A stretch of DNA of 64,000 nucleotides, taken from assembly GCF_005049235.1 (NCBI RefSeq), contig NZ_SUMD01000001.1, positions 1-64,000 on the forward strand, written 5' to 3'. Origin of the DNA: Rhodococcus oryzae. GTDB taxonomy: Bacteria > Actinomycetota > Actinomycetes > Mycobacteriales > Mycobacteriaceae. Numbering within the stretch: the stretch's first letter is position 1; every line of letters begins with the position of its first letter. Made by a program: the position numbers and the translations under genes. The notes under the pieces are model-generated. The model was given only the letters and a program-made list of their open reading frames with translations, was not told the DNA's origin and did not search any database. Positions 20,701 to 32,700 of this stretch are shown piece by piece.

Positions 20701-23700
20701 AGCACGCGCACGCCGATGTCCGAGCCGAGCGCCTCGTTGACCCGGGCGATGACGCGCGTGGCGGTCAGCGAGTTGCCGCCGAGATCGAAGAAGTCGTCGT
20801 CGACACCGATCCGATCGGCGCCGAGGACCGCGACGAACACGTCCGCGATGGCTTCCTCCGCCGGGGTCGCCGGCGCCCGGAACTCCGCGGTGGACAGCAC
20901 GTACTCCGGTGCGGGCAGCGCCTTTCGATCGAGCTTCCCGACCGGGGTCAGGGGGATCTCCTCGATCATCACGATCGAGGACGGCACCATGTGCCCGGGC
21001 AGCCGGGTGGCGGCGTGCGCGGTGAGCCGGGCCGCGAGGTCGGCCGCGGATCCGTTCGCGGCGGCGGCATCGAGGACGGGCAGCACGTAGGCGACCAGCC
21101 TGGTGTCCCCGGACGGACCGGTGTGACCGACCGTCGTCGCGAAGTCGACCTCCGGGTGATCGGTGAGAACGGCGTCGATCTCGCCGAGCTCGATCCGGAA
21201 CCCGCGGACCTTCACCTGAGAGTCGGCGCGCCCCAGGTACTCGAGCCTGCCGTCGTCCGTCCACCGGGCGAGGTCGCCGGTTCGGTACATCCGCGAACCG
21301 GGCTCACCGTGCGGGCTCGCGACGAACCGCTCCGCGGTCAGCGGACCGCGGCGGTGATAGCCCCTGGCCAGGCCGGCTCCGGCGACGTACAACTCGCCCG
21401 GCACACCCACCGGCACCGGCTGCAGCCGGGAGTCGAGGACGACCTCGGCGACGCCACGGATCGGGCCACCGATGGTGACGGACTCACCCGCCGACATCGC
21501 GTCGCTCATGTTCGTCGCGACGGTGGCCTCGGTGGGGCCGTACGCGTTGAACAGCCGTCGCGGCGGTGTCGCCCACTCGCCGACCAGCTCCCGCGGGACG
21601 GCCTCGCCGCCGACGACAACGGAGGTGAACTCGTCCAGGCCGTCGGGTTCGATCGAGGCCAGGGCGGACGGGGTGAGGAAGCCGTGCGTGACGCGATGGG
21701 CGCGCAGCAGTTCCGCGAGTTCGGCGCCGCCGTAGACGGTCGGCGGCGCGATCACCATCGTCGCGCCCGGCCCGAACACCAGCAGGTACTCGAGGACCGA
21801 GGCGTCGAAGCTGGGCGAGGAGAAGTGCAGCACCCGTGAGGTCGCCTCGGTCCGGCAGCGGGCCCGCTCCTCGGCGGCGAAGTTGTCCAGCCCCCGATGC
21901 GTGACCACGACGCCCTTCGGCATGCCCGTCGATCCCGAGGTGTAGATCAGGTAGGCCGGATGGTCGAAGCGCAGCGCGGTGCGCCGGTCGGCATCGGTGA
22001 CGGGGGCCGAGGACATGCGCGCACAGTCGCGCTCGAGATCGGGATCGTCGATCGCCATCCAGTCGACCCGGCCCGGCAACGAGTCGCGTTCGGTCGTGAC
22101 CGTCAGCCCCTCGGTCACGCCGGCGTCGGTGAGCATGTGCACGATGCGCTCCGACGGGTAGTTCGGGTCGACCGGCACGAAGGCCGCACCGCTCTTGGCA
22201 ACCGCCCACACGGCGAGCACGGACTCGATCGATCGGGAGATCGCCACCGCCACAAAGGTCTCGGCACATGCTCCGCGTTCGATCAGGACGCGGGCCATCC
22301 GATTGGAGCGTTCGTCGAGTTCACGGTATGTCACCGAGTCGTGGGCGCAGATCACCGCGATCGCGTCGGCCCGGCGGGCCGCCGCGTCGGCGAGCAACTG
22401 TGGCAGCAGCCGGATGGACAGTCCCCTCGGCCCGTACACGGGCGCGAGGCGATCACGCTCGGCGGTGCTGAGCAGGTCGAGACCGGCCAGCGCCGTGCCT
22501 GGATCGGCGGCGACCGCCGCCAGTACCCGGACCACCCGATCCGCGATGGATTCCACCGCGGCTCGATCCAGCAGGTCCGGCAGGTACGTGAGCCGCAGCC
22601 GCAGTTCCGCATCGGCGGAGGCGATGACGGTCAGCGGATAGTGCGTCGCGTCGCCACCCTCGATCACATCCGCGATCCGCATCCCGGCGATGTCGGTGAC
22701 CTGGGACAGCCCGGCCCGGTCGACGGGATACGACTCGAACACGGTGAGGGTGTCGAAGCCGAGCCCGGATCCGACCGCCTGGGCGATCTCCGGCAGCCCG
22801 AGGTGGTGGTGGTCGAGCAGGGCGGCCTGTTCGGTCTGGACGCGGCTCAACAACTCACCGAGAGTCTCGTTGGGGTCCAGGGTGATTCGAACCGGCAGTG
22901 TGTTGATGAACAATCCGACCATCGTCTCGACGCCCGCGATCTGCGGTGGCCTGCCGGAGACCGTTGCCCCGAACACCACGTCGTCGCGGCCGGTCAGCAT
23001 CCCGAGCACGATGCCCCAGGCCGCCTGCACCATGGTGTTCAGCGTGACCCCGTGCGTCCGGGCCACCTCGCGCAACGCGTCGGTCTGCTCCTCGCTGACC
23101 GAGGCGTACACCTCCCCCGGGATGGTGCTGACCTCGCGTCCCGGCTCTGCCGGGACGAGCAGCGTCGGGTCCTCGACGTCCGCGAACGCGCGCACCCACA
23201 CGTCCGTCGACTCCGCAATATCTTGGCGCGCAAGCCATTCCAGATAGTTCCGGTAGGGCGCCACCCGCGGGAGCACGCCGGCATCGCCATCGGTGGCGTA
23301 CAGGACGAGCAGCTCCTTGAGCAGCAACGGTGTCGACCAGCCGTCGAGCAGGATGTGATGGTTGGTCATGTAGATCCGGTGCCGATTCGGTGCCGTCTTG
23401 ATCAGCATGAACCGCATCAGCGGCGGCGTCGCCATGTCGAAGCTGGTGGCGCGGTCCGCCGCGAGGATCGTCGCGAGCCGTGCCTCGAGCACCGCCGGAA
23501 CCTCCTCGGACAGGTCCAGTTCGACCCACGGCACCTCGACGCGCTCGGCGATCAGCTGGACGGGCTCGGCGTCGCCGTCCTGATGGAAGGCGGCACGCAG
23601 ATTGGGGTGCCGATCAAGCAGTGCCTGCGCGGCACGACGCATCCGCTCCGCGTCGACGACGCCGTCCAGCTCCAGTCCGAGCTGGACGAGGTAGGCGTCG

Positions 23701-26700
23701 ACCGACCGATCCGACAGCAGCGCGTGGAACAGCAGACCCTTCTGCAGCGGGGCCATCGTCCACACGTCGGTCAGGTCCGGGTACCGGATCTCGAGCCGGT
23801 CGATCGCGGCCTGGTCCAGCGACACCAATCCGAGGTCCGAGGGCGTCAGGCCACCCGCTCCGGGGGATTGGGCGTACCCGGCGAGCGCCGTGAGCGCCGT
23901 GACCCACAGCTCGGCGAGCTCCTCGACCTCGTCCTCGGCGAGCACTCCGGTGGGGAACGCCCAGGTGGCCCGCAGCTGGGGGCCTGCGGCGGTCGTCGCG
24001 GTCACCGCGTTGACGTCGACGGCCGCCGCGACGGGCAGCCGAGGATCCGTGACGCCGCCGAGGTCCCCCGCGTCCTCGACCGGAAGCCAGGCGGTGTCAC
24101 CGTGATCGGATGTGGCCGTGGCGAACCGGCCGAGGTAGTTGAAGCTGATCTGGGGTGTGGCCAGCTCGCCGAGCACCGAGGAGGCGGCGTGGTCGAGGTG
24201 GCGCAGCATCCCGTACCCGATGCCGTGGTCCGGGATCGCCAGCAGTTGCTCCTTCACGGACTTGATCGCCGCACCGGCGGCCGGTCCGCCTGCGAACGCG
24301 TCGTCGAGGTCGATGCCGGACAGGTCGAGGCGCACCGGGAACACCGCGGTGAACCAGCCGACCGTGCGGGTCAGGTCCGCGCCCGGCACCACCTGCGCCT
24401 CACGACCGTGGCCCTCGAGGGTGACGAGCGCGCCGTTCGCGCGCACGCCCCTGTTCTGACGCCACCGGGTCAACGCCAGAGCCAGGGCGGTGAGCAGGCC
24501 GTCGTTCACGCTGCCGTGGAACGCCGAAGGCAGCGCGGTGAGCACCGCCTCGGTCACCGCGGGCGGGAGCTCGATCTCGACCCTGGCCACCGTGGCATTG
24601 ACGTCGACGGCCGGATCGAGCGGCCGCGACCCGAGCAGCGGGTCCGGTTCGGCGAGCATCCGGGTCCAGGTGTCCAGCTCATCGGAGCGGTCGCGCGCGG
24701 CGTCGACCAGCGCGTGCGCCCAGCGGCGCATCGAGGTACCGACGGCGGCGAGGTCCGGCCGCTCGCCCGCCTCCAGCTGTGCCCATGCGGTCGCGAGGTC
24801 GGGTATCAGGACCCGCCAGGACACCCCGTCCACCACGAGGTGATGCGCGACCACGAGCAGCCGTCCGACCCCGGCGGGGGTCTCGAACCACACCGCCTGC
24901 ACCATGTTCCCCACGGAAGGGTCGAGTCGGCCCTGTGTCTGCGCGAGGGTGTCTGCCACCACGGCCGCGAACTCCTGGCCGGTGACCGCGTCGACCGGGA
25001 TCCGGCGCAGCACTGTCTCCGACGACACCGATCCGGTCGGCAGTACCTCGAGCCCCCAGCCTCCTGGCCCGCCGTGCAATCGGGAACGGAGCATGTCGTG
25101 GCGGTCCAGCACCGCTTGCAACGCGCGTTCGAGCACGTCGCGGTCCATGCCAGGCGGGAGTGTGAGCAGCACGGACTGGGAGTAGCGGTCGAAGTCGCCC
25201 CCGCGATCGAGCAGCCAGCGCACGATCGGCGTGAGCGGGACCTCGCCCACCCCGCCGCCGGGGAGCTCGTCGAGGGCCGGCACCTCGGCCGTCTCGCCGA
25301 CCACTGCCACCTCGGCGAGCGCGGCGACGGTCTTGTGCTCGAAGACATCCCGCGGCGACAGGAACACCCCGGCGGTCTTGGCCCGCGAGACCAGCTGGAT
25401 CGACATGATGCTGTCGCCGCCAAGGGCGAAGAAGGAATCGTCGACGCCGATCGACTCCACCCCGAGCACCTCGGCGAACAGCTCGGCCAGCAGGCGTTCG
25501 GTCTCGGTGACCGGAGCCCGGCTCTCGGTCGTGCGGGCGCCGAAGTCGGGCGCGGGCAGCACCTTCCGATCGATCTTGCCCGCGGGCGTCAGCGGCAGCT
25601 CGTCGAGCATCACCAGCGCGGCAGGCACCATGTGCGGCGCCAGCACCTCCCCGACCGAGGCCAGGATCTCCGTGGCAGCGAGCTCGGCGCCCTCCTCGGG
25701 CACCACGTAGCCGACCAGTCGCCCGACGCCGCGGCCGTCATCCCGGACGGTGGCTACCGCGTCGGCCACCCCCGCGCAGCCCCGCAAGGCGGATTCGACC
25801 TCGCCGAGTTCGATCCGGAATCCGCGAACCTTGACCTGGAAGTCGCTGCGGCCCAGGTAGGCCAGTTGGCCGTCGGGACGCCAGCGGACCACGTCGCCGG
25901 TGCGGTACATCCGGGATCCGGGGTCACCGAAGGGATTCGCCAGGAACCGGTCCGCGGTCGCCCTCGCCCTGCGGTGGTACCCGCGGGCAAGCCCGGGTCC
26001 CATGACATAGAGCTCACCCGCGACACCCACCGGAACCGGGTGCAGGCGCTCGTCGAGGACCGCAACGCCGCACCCGACCGGGGGCCGCCCGATCGCGACC
26101 GCCGTGCCAGGGACCATCGGGTCGCTGACGGCGGCGACGACGGTGGCCTCGGTCGGGCCGTAGGCGTTGAACATCGTCACAGCGGCCCACTGGCGCACCA
26201 GTTCCGGCGGGCAGGTGTCGCCACCGGTCACCACGCACTCGAGGGCATCGAGCCCGGCCGGGTCAACGGAGGCCAGCGCGGCGGGGGTGACGAAGGCGTG
26301 GGTGACCCGCTCGCGGGCGAGCAGTTCGGCCAGTTCCGCGCCGCCGTAGATGGTGGGCGGCGCGATCACCATCGCGGCACCCGCGCCGAAGGCCAGCAGC
26401 AACTCCAGCACGGATGCGTCGAAGCTCGGCGAGGAGAAGTGCAGTGTCCGCGCGGACGGGCCGACGCCGAACCGGATTCGCTCGTCGGCAGCGAAGTTCG
26501 CGAGGCCGCGGTGCGTCAGCACCACGCCCTTGGGGACCCCGGTCGAGCCGGAGGTGTAGATCAGGTAGGCGGGGTGCCCGAGCAGCAGCGGCGCACGCCG
26601 GTCGGCGTCGGTGACCGCCGTTCCCGGCTGCCCGTCGATCTCGGCGGCGAATCCCGGGTCGTCGAGGACCAGCCACTCCGTCGTGTCCGGTAGGTGCGTA

Positions 26701-29700
26701 CGCGACCGCGAGACCGTGAGTCCCAGCGCGGTCCCGGAATCGGTCAGCATGTGCTCGATGCGCTCGGCCGGATAGCTCGGATCCACCGGCACATAGGCGG
26801 CCCCCGCTTTCGCCACGGCCCACACCGACAGCACCGACTCGATCGACCGCGCCATCCCGAGCGCCACGATCGATTCCGGGCCGACGTCCCGGCCGATGAG
26901 CACCCGCGCCAACCTGTTCGCGCGTTCGTCCAGCTCGCGGTACGTCAGACTGTTGCCCTCGCATATCACCGCGACGGCATCGGGATCGCTGGCGGCGGCG
27001 TCCGAGAGCAATTCGGGCAGGGTGCGCGGCGCCGCCCCTGCGGGTCCGGTGACCGGCGTCAGCGACCGGCGCTCGCTCGGATCGAGCAGCTCGATGTCCC
27101 CCACCGCGATCGACGGATCTGCGGTCGCGGTCTCGAGGACCCGGACGAACCGCGCGGCGAGGCCGTCGATCGTCGCCGCGTCGAAGAGGTCGGTGGCGAA
27201 GGTGAACGCGGCCGCCACCCCCGCGGGGGCGCCGTCCCCGTCATAGCGCTCGTCGAGGGTCAGCTGCAGATCGAAGTTCGCTGTGACGGAATCGAGTTCG
27301 ACGGGCTCGATGACGAGCCCTGGCAGCTCCAGCCGCGCCCGTTCGGTGTTCTTGAACTCGAGCATCACCTGGAACAACGGGGAGTGCGCGGTCGACCGTT
27401 GCGGGGCCAGGACGTCCACCAGGCGCTCGAACGGGAGGTCGGCGTGACCGAACGCGCCGAGATCCGTCTCGCGCACGGAGTCGAGCAACTCGGCGAAGGT
27501 GGTCGAGCGATCGACGCGGGTGCGCAGGACGAGGGTGTTGACGAACATGCCGACGAGGTCGTCGAGTGCGGCCTCGCCGCGGCCTGCGATCGGCGTGCCG
27601 ACCGCGACATCGTCGGTGTCCGCCAGTCTGCTCAGCAGCACAGCCAGGACGGCGTGCATCGCCATGAACACGCTCGAGCTGCGCTCCCTCGCGGTCGCGA
27701 CGAGCCTGCGATGGGTATCGGCGTCGATCGAGAACTCCACCCGGTCGCCGCGCAGCGAGCGTTCCGCGGGCCGCTGCCGGTCGACCGGCAGGGCCAGCGC
27801 CTCGGGCAGGCCGGACAGTGTCCGCGTCCAGTAGTCCAGCTGCCGCGCGATCAGGGACTCGGGGTCATCCTCGGAGCCGAGCATCTCGCGCTGCCAGAGT
27901 GCGTAGTCGGCATACTGCACCGGCAGCGGTGCCCACTGCGGTGACTCGCCCGCCATCCGGGAGCTGTACGCCGCCATGACATCCCGGGCCAGCGGGACCA
28001 GCGAGAAGCCGTCGGCCGAGATGTGGTGGACGACGACGACCAGGACGTGCTCGGTCTCGCTCAGTCCGAACAGCGCCGCCCGCAGCGGAGCCCACGCGGT
28101 CACGTCGAAGCCGGCGGCGACGAACCGGGCGAGTTCCCCTGACATCGCTTCCGGTGGCACCGCGATCGGTGACAGGTCCCCCACCACGTCGTCGGCGTCG
28201 ACGATCACCTGCATGGGTTCCCCGTCGACGAGCGGGAACATCGTGCGCAGTGCCTCGTGCCGGTCGACGACGTCGAGGATCGCCTTGGCCATGGCGTCCG
28301 CGTCGAGCGCACCGGAGAGCCGGACCGGCAGTGCCACGTTGTAGGCGGCGGAGGACGTGTCGAACTGGTTCATGAACCACATCCGTCGCTGCGCGAGCGA
28401 GACGGACACCCGCGGCGCACGAGCGGCCGCCAGCAACGCGGGGCGCGGAACCGCCCGTGAACTCTCGGTCTCGGCGCACACGGCGAGCGCGGCCACCGTC
28501 GGGGAGTCGAAGAGTTCGCGCACCCCGATCCGGGTGTCGACCGCCGCGTTCACCCTGGCCACCAGCCTGGTTGCCACCAGCGAGTTCCCACCGAGGTCGA
28601 AGAAGTTGTCGTACACGCCGATCCGGCCGAGGCCGAGCAGGTCCCCGAAGATCGACGCGATGATCTCCTCGATCGGGTTCCGCGGCGCCACGAACTCGGA
28701 GGTCTTGGCCGCGAACACCGGTTCCGGCAGCGCGGAACGGTTGAGCTTGCCGGTCGAACCGAGGGGGAATTCCTCCAGCACCATCAGCTGCGCGGGAACC
28801 ATGTAGCCGGGCAGCCGCGAGGCGACGCCCTCGAGCACGCCGTCGGTGTCGATCTCCTGGCCGCGCTCGGCGACCAGGTAGCCGATCAGCGAGTCGCCCG
28901 TGAGCGCGTCGCTGTGCATCGTCACCGCCGCCTGCGCCACCGCCGGGTGTTCGAGCAATGCCAGCTCGATCTCGGACAGCTCGATGCGCAGGCCCCGCAG
29001 CTTGACCTGGAAGTCGGTGCGGCCGATGTACTCGATGTTCCCGGTCTCGTTCCACCGCACCAGGTCACCGGTGCGGTACATCCGCTCACCCGGTGCGAAG
29101 GGATCCGCCACGAAACGGTCCGCGGTGAGGTCCGCGCGACCGACGTAGCCGCGCGCCAGCTGGACACCGCTCAGATACAGCTCGCCCGCGACACCGACCG
29201 GGACCGGGTTCAACCGGCCGTCGAGCACGTACACCCGGGTGTTCCACACCGGCGCGCCGATGGGCACGACCACCTCGTCCGCGGCGCTGCACGCCCAGTG
29301 CGTCACGTCGACCGAGGCCTCGGTAGGCCCGTACAGGTTGTGCAGTTCCGCGACGCTGAACTCACGGAACGCCTCGGCCGCCGACGGCGCGAGCGCCTCG
29401 CCGCTGCAGAACACCCGGCGTAGCGACCGGCATCGGGCCGGATGCGCGCCCGCGGTGAAGGTCGACAGCATCGAGGGCACGAAGTGGATCGTGGTGACCC
29501 GCTCGCTCTCGATCAGCCGCGACAGGTAGTCCGGATCCCGGTGACCGTCCGGGGCGGCGACCACCAGCCGGGCACCGGTCTGCAGCGGCCAGAAGAACTC
29601 CCACACCGAGACGTCGAAAGTGGCCGGGGTCTTCTGCACCACCACGTCCTCGGAGGTGAGGGGGTACCGGTGCTGCATCCACGACAACCTGTTGGCGATC

Positions 29701-32700
29701 CCGGCGTGCGTGACCGCGACGCCCTTCGGCCTGCCGGTCGAGCCCGAGGTGTAGATCACGTACGCGACGTCGTCGGGGCGCAGGCAGCCGAGCCGGTCGG
29801 CGTCCACGATCGGCGACGGGTCCTGCGCGCCGAGGTCGAGCCGGTCGATCTCCAACGCCTGCAACGACTCCGGGAGTGCGCCGCGATCGGCGTGGGTGGT
29901 GAGCACGCACACCGGCCGGGCGCTGCCCAGCACGTACTCGGTCCGGTCCGCCGGATGATCGGGATCGATCGGCACGTAGGCGCCGCCCGCCTTGACCACC
30001 GCGTACATGCCGATCACCAGCTCCAGGGAGCGGCGCATGGCGAGGCCGACGGTCGACTCCGGTCCGACCCCCAGCGAGATCAGGTGACGGGCCAGCCGAT
30101 TGGCCGCAGCGTCGAGTTCGGCGTAGGTCAGCCGGTCCTCCCCGAACACGAGGGCGACCGCGTCGGGCGTGCGTGCGACCTGTGCATCGAAGAGGTTGCC
30201 GAGGGTGGTCGCGGGCAACTCCTGCTCGGTGGCGTTCCACTCGGTCAGCACCTGCGAACGCTCGCTCCCGGCGAGGAGGTCGACATCACCGACCGTCACC
30301 GCGACGTCCTCGGTGACCGATTCGAGCACCCGGACGAAACGCTGCGCGAACCGGCGGACGCTCGGCGCGTCGAACAGGTCGGTGGCGTAGGAGAACGCCG
30401 CCTTGATCCGGCCGGGCGCGCCCTGGTCGTCATAGGTCTCGGTCAGGGTGAGCTGCAGGTCGAACTTGGCGGTTCCGTTGTCCAGCGCCTCGACGTCCAC
30501 GATCAGGTCGGGTAGTTCGAGTCTCGTGTGGCCGGTGTTCTGGAGCACCAACAGCACCTGGAACAGCGGGGAGTAGGCGGTGGATCGCGTCGGGTTGAGC
30601 ACCTCCACAACCCGCTCGAACGGGACGTCGGTGTGACCGAACGCGTTCAGGTCCACCGTGCGGGTCTGCCTGACCATCTCCGAGAAGGTCATCCCGGCAT
30701 CGACGGGTGTGCGGAGCACCAGCGTGTTGACGAACATGCCGACCAGGTCGTCGAGCGCGGCCTCACCCCTGCCCGCGATCGGCGTCCCGATGGAGATGTC
30801 GGATGACCCGCTCAGCCGCGCCAGCAGCACCGCCAAGGCGGAGTGCAGCACCATGAACAGGCTCGAATCCATCTGCCCTGCACGCGAGATCAGCTTGTTG
30901 TGCAGCTCGGCGGGGATCGTGAACTCCTCGACCGCGCCCCGGAACGACTGCTCGGGCGGGCGCGGATGATCTGTGGGCAGCTCGAGCACGTCGGGGGCGC
31001 CCGACAGCGCCCTCGTCCAGTAGTCGAGCTGGCGAGCGATCAGGCTGCCGGGGTCGTGTTCGTCACCGAGCAGCTCGCGCTGCCACAGGGAGTAATCCGC
31101 GTACTGCACCTCGAGCGGAGCCCAGTCCGGGGCGCCGCCGAGCCTGCGGGAGTTGTACGCGGTCATGACGTCCCGCGCCAGCGGTGCCATGGAGAAGCCG
31201 TCGGCGGCGATGTGGTGCACGACCAGGACCAATACGTGTTCGGTCGGTCCGAGGCGAAGCAGCTCGGTCCGCACCGGGAACTCGGTGGTGACATCGAAGC
31301 CGGTCGACGCCAGCCCGGTGACCATGTCGCGCAGACCGGTCTCGGACACGGGCACGGGCGTGAGGTCCGGCACCACCTCGGAGGCGGGCCGGATCAGCTG
31401 GAAGGGACCGTCGGGAGAGTCGGGGAAGAGGGTGCGCAGCGACTCGTGCCGTTCGACGACATCTGCCAGCGCCCTGGCCAACGCGTCGGGGTCCAGTTCA
31501 CCAGCGAGCCGCACGGCGATCGGGATGTTGTACGCGGCCGAGGACGGATCGAACCGGTTGATGAACCACATCCGTTGCTGCGCGAGGGATACCGGGATAC
31601 GGTCCGGCCGCTCCCCCGCCACCAGCACGGGCCGGTCCGAGTCCCGCCGACCGATCGAGTCGATCCGCGCGGCAAGCGTCTCGACCGTCGGCGCCTCGAA
31701 CAGATCCAGCACCCCGATGTCGCTGTCGAGGACGGCGTTGATGCGCGCGACGACCCGGGTCGCGATCAGTGAGTTGCCACCGAGGTCGAAGAAGCTGTCC
31801 CTTGTGCTGATCCGCTCGACGCTGAGAACCGTCGCGAAGACTCCGGCGACCGCCTCTTCGCTGTGGGTTTCCGGGGCCAGGAACTCGGCGGTCGAGGTGA
31901 CGAAGTCCGGTGCGGGCAGTGCTTTCCTGTCGAACTTCCCCGCGGGCGTCATCGGGATCTCGTCGAGCAGGACGATGCTGGACGGCACCATGTGCCCCGG
32001 CAGCCGGGCAGCCAGATGCGCGGTCAGCTCGGCGGCGGCGATCGCGGCGTCGTTGGTCGGGTGCACGTACGACACCAGCACGGTGTCCCCGAACGGGCCG
32101 GGGTGGCCGACGGTGGCGGCGAAGCTGACGTCGGGGTGGGTGGTCAGGGTGGCGTCGATCTCGCCGAGCTCGATCCGGAAGCCTCTGATCTTCACCTGGA
32201 AGTCGCTTCGTCCGAGGTACTCGAGGGTGTAGCCACTCCCGTCGTCGGTCCTGGTCCAGCGCGCGAGGTCCCCCGTTCGGTACATCCGGGTGCCGGGCCC
32301 ACCGAACGGGCTGGCCACGAAGCGATCCGCCGTGGGGACCGGCCGCCTGTGATAGCCACGGGCGAGACCGGTGCCGGTGACATAGAGCTCACCGGGCACC
32401 CCCGCGGGCACCGGGTGCAGCCTGCCGTCGAGCACCACCTCACCGCACCCGAGCGGCGGCCTGCCGATGGTGACCTGTTCACCGGGGGTCATCCGGTGGC
32501 TGATCGACGAGACGATCGTCGTCTCGGTCGGTCCGTACGCGTTGAACATCCGATGGCCGGGCGCCCACTGCTGCACCAGTTCCGGCGGGCAGGTGTCGCC
32601 GCCGGTGACGAGGCACTCGATGTCATCGAGGCCGGCTGGGTCCACGGAGGCCAGCGCGGCCGGGGTGACGAAGGCATGGGTGACCCGGCGTCGGCCGAGT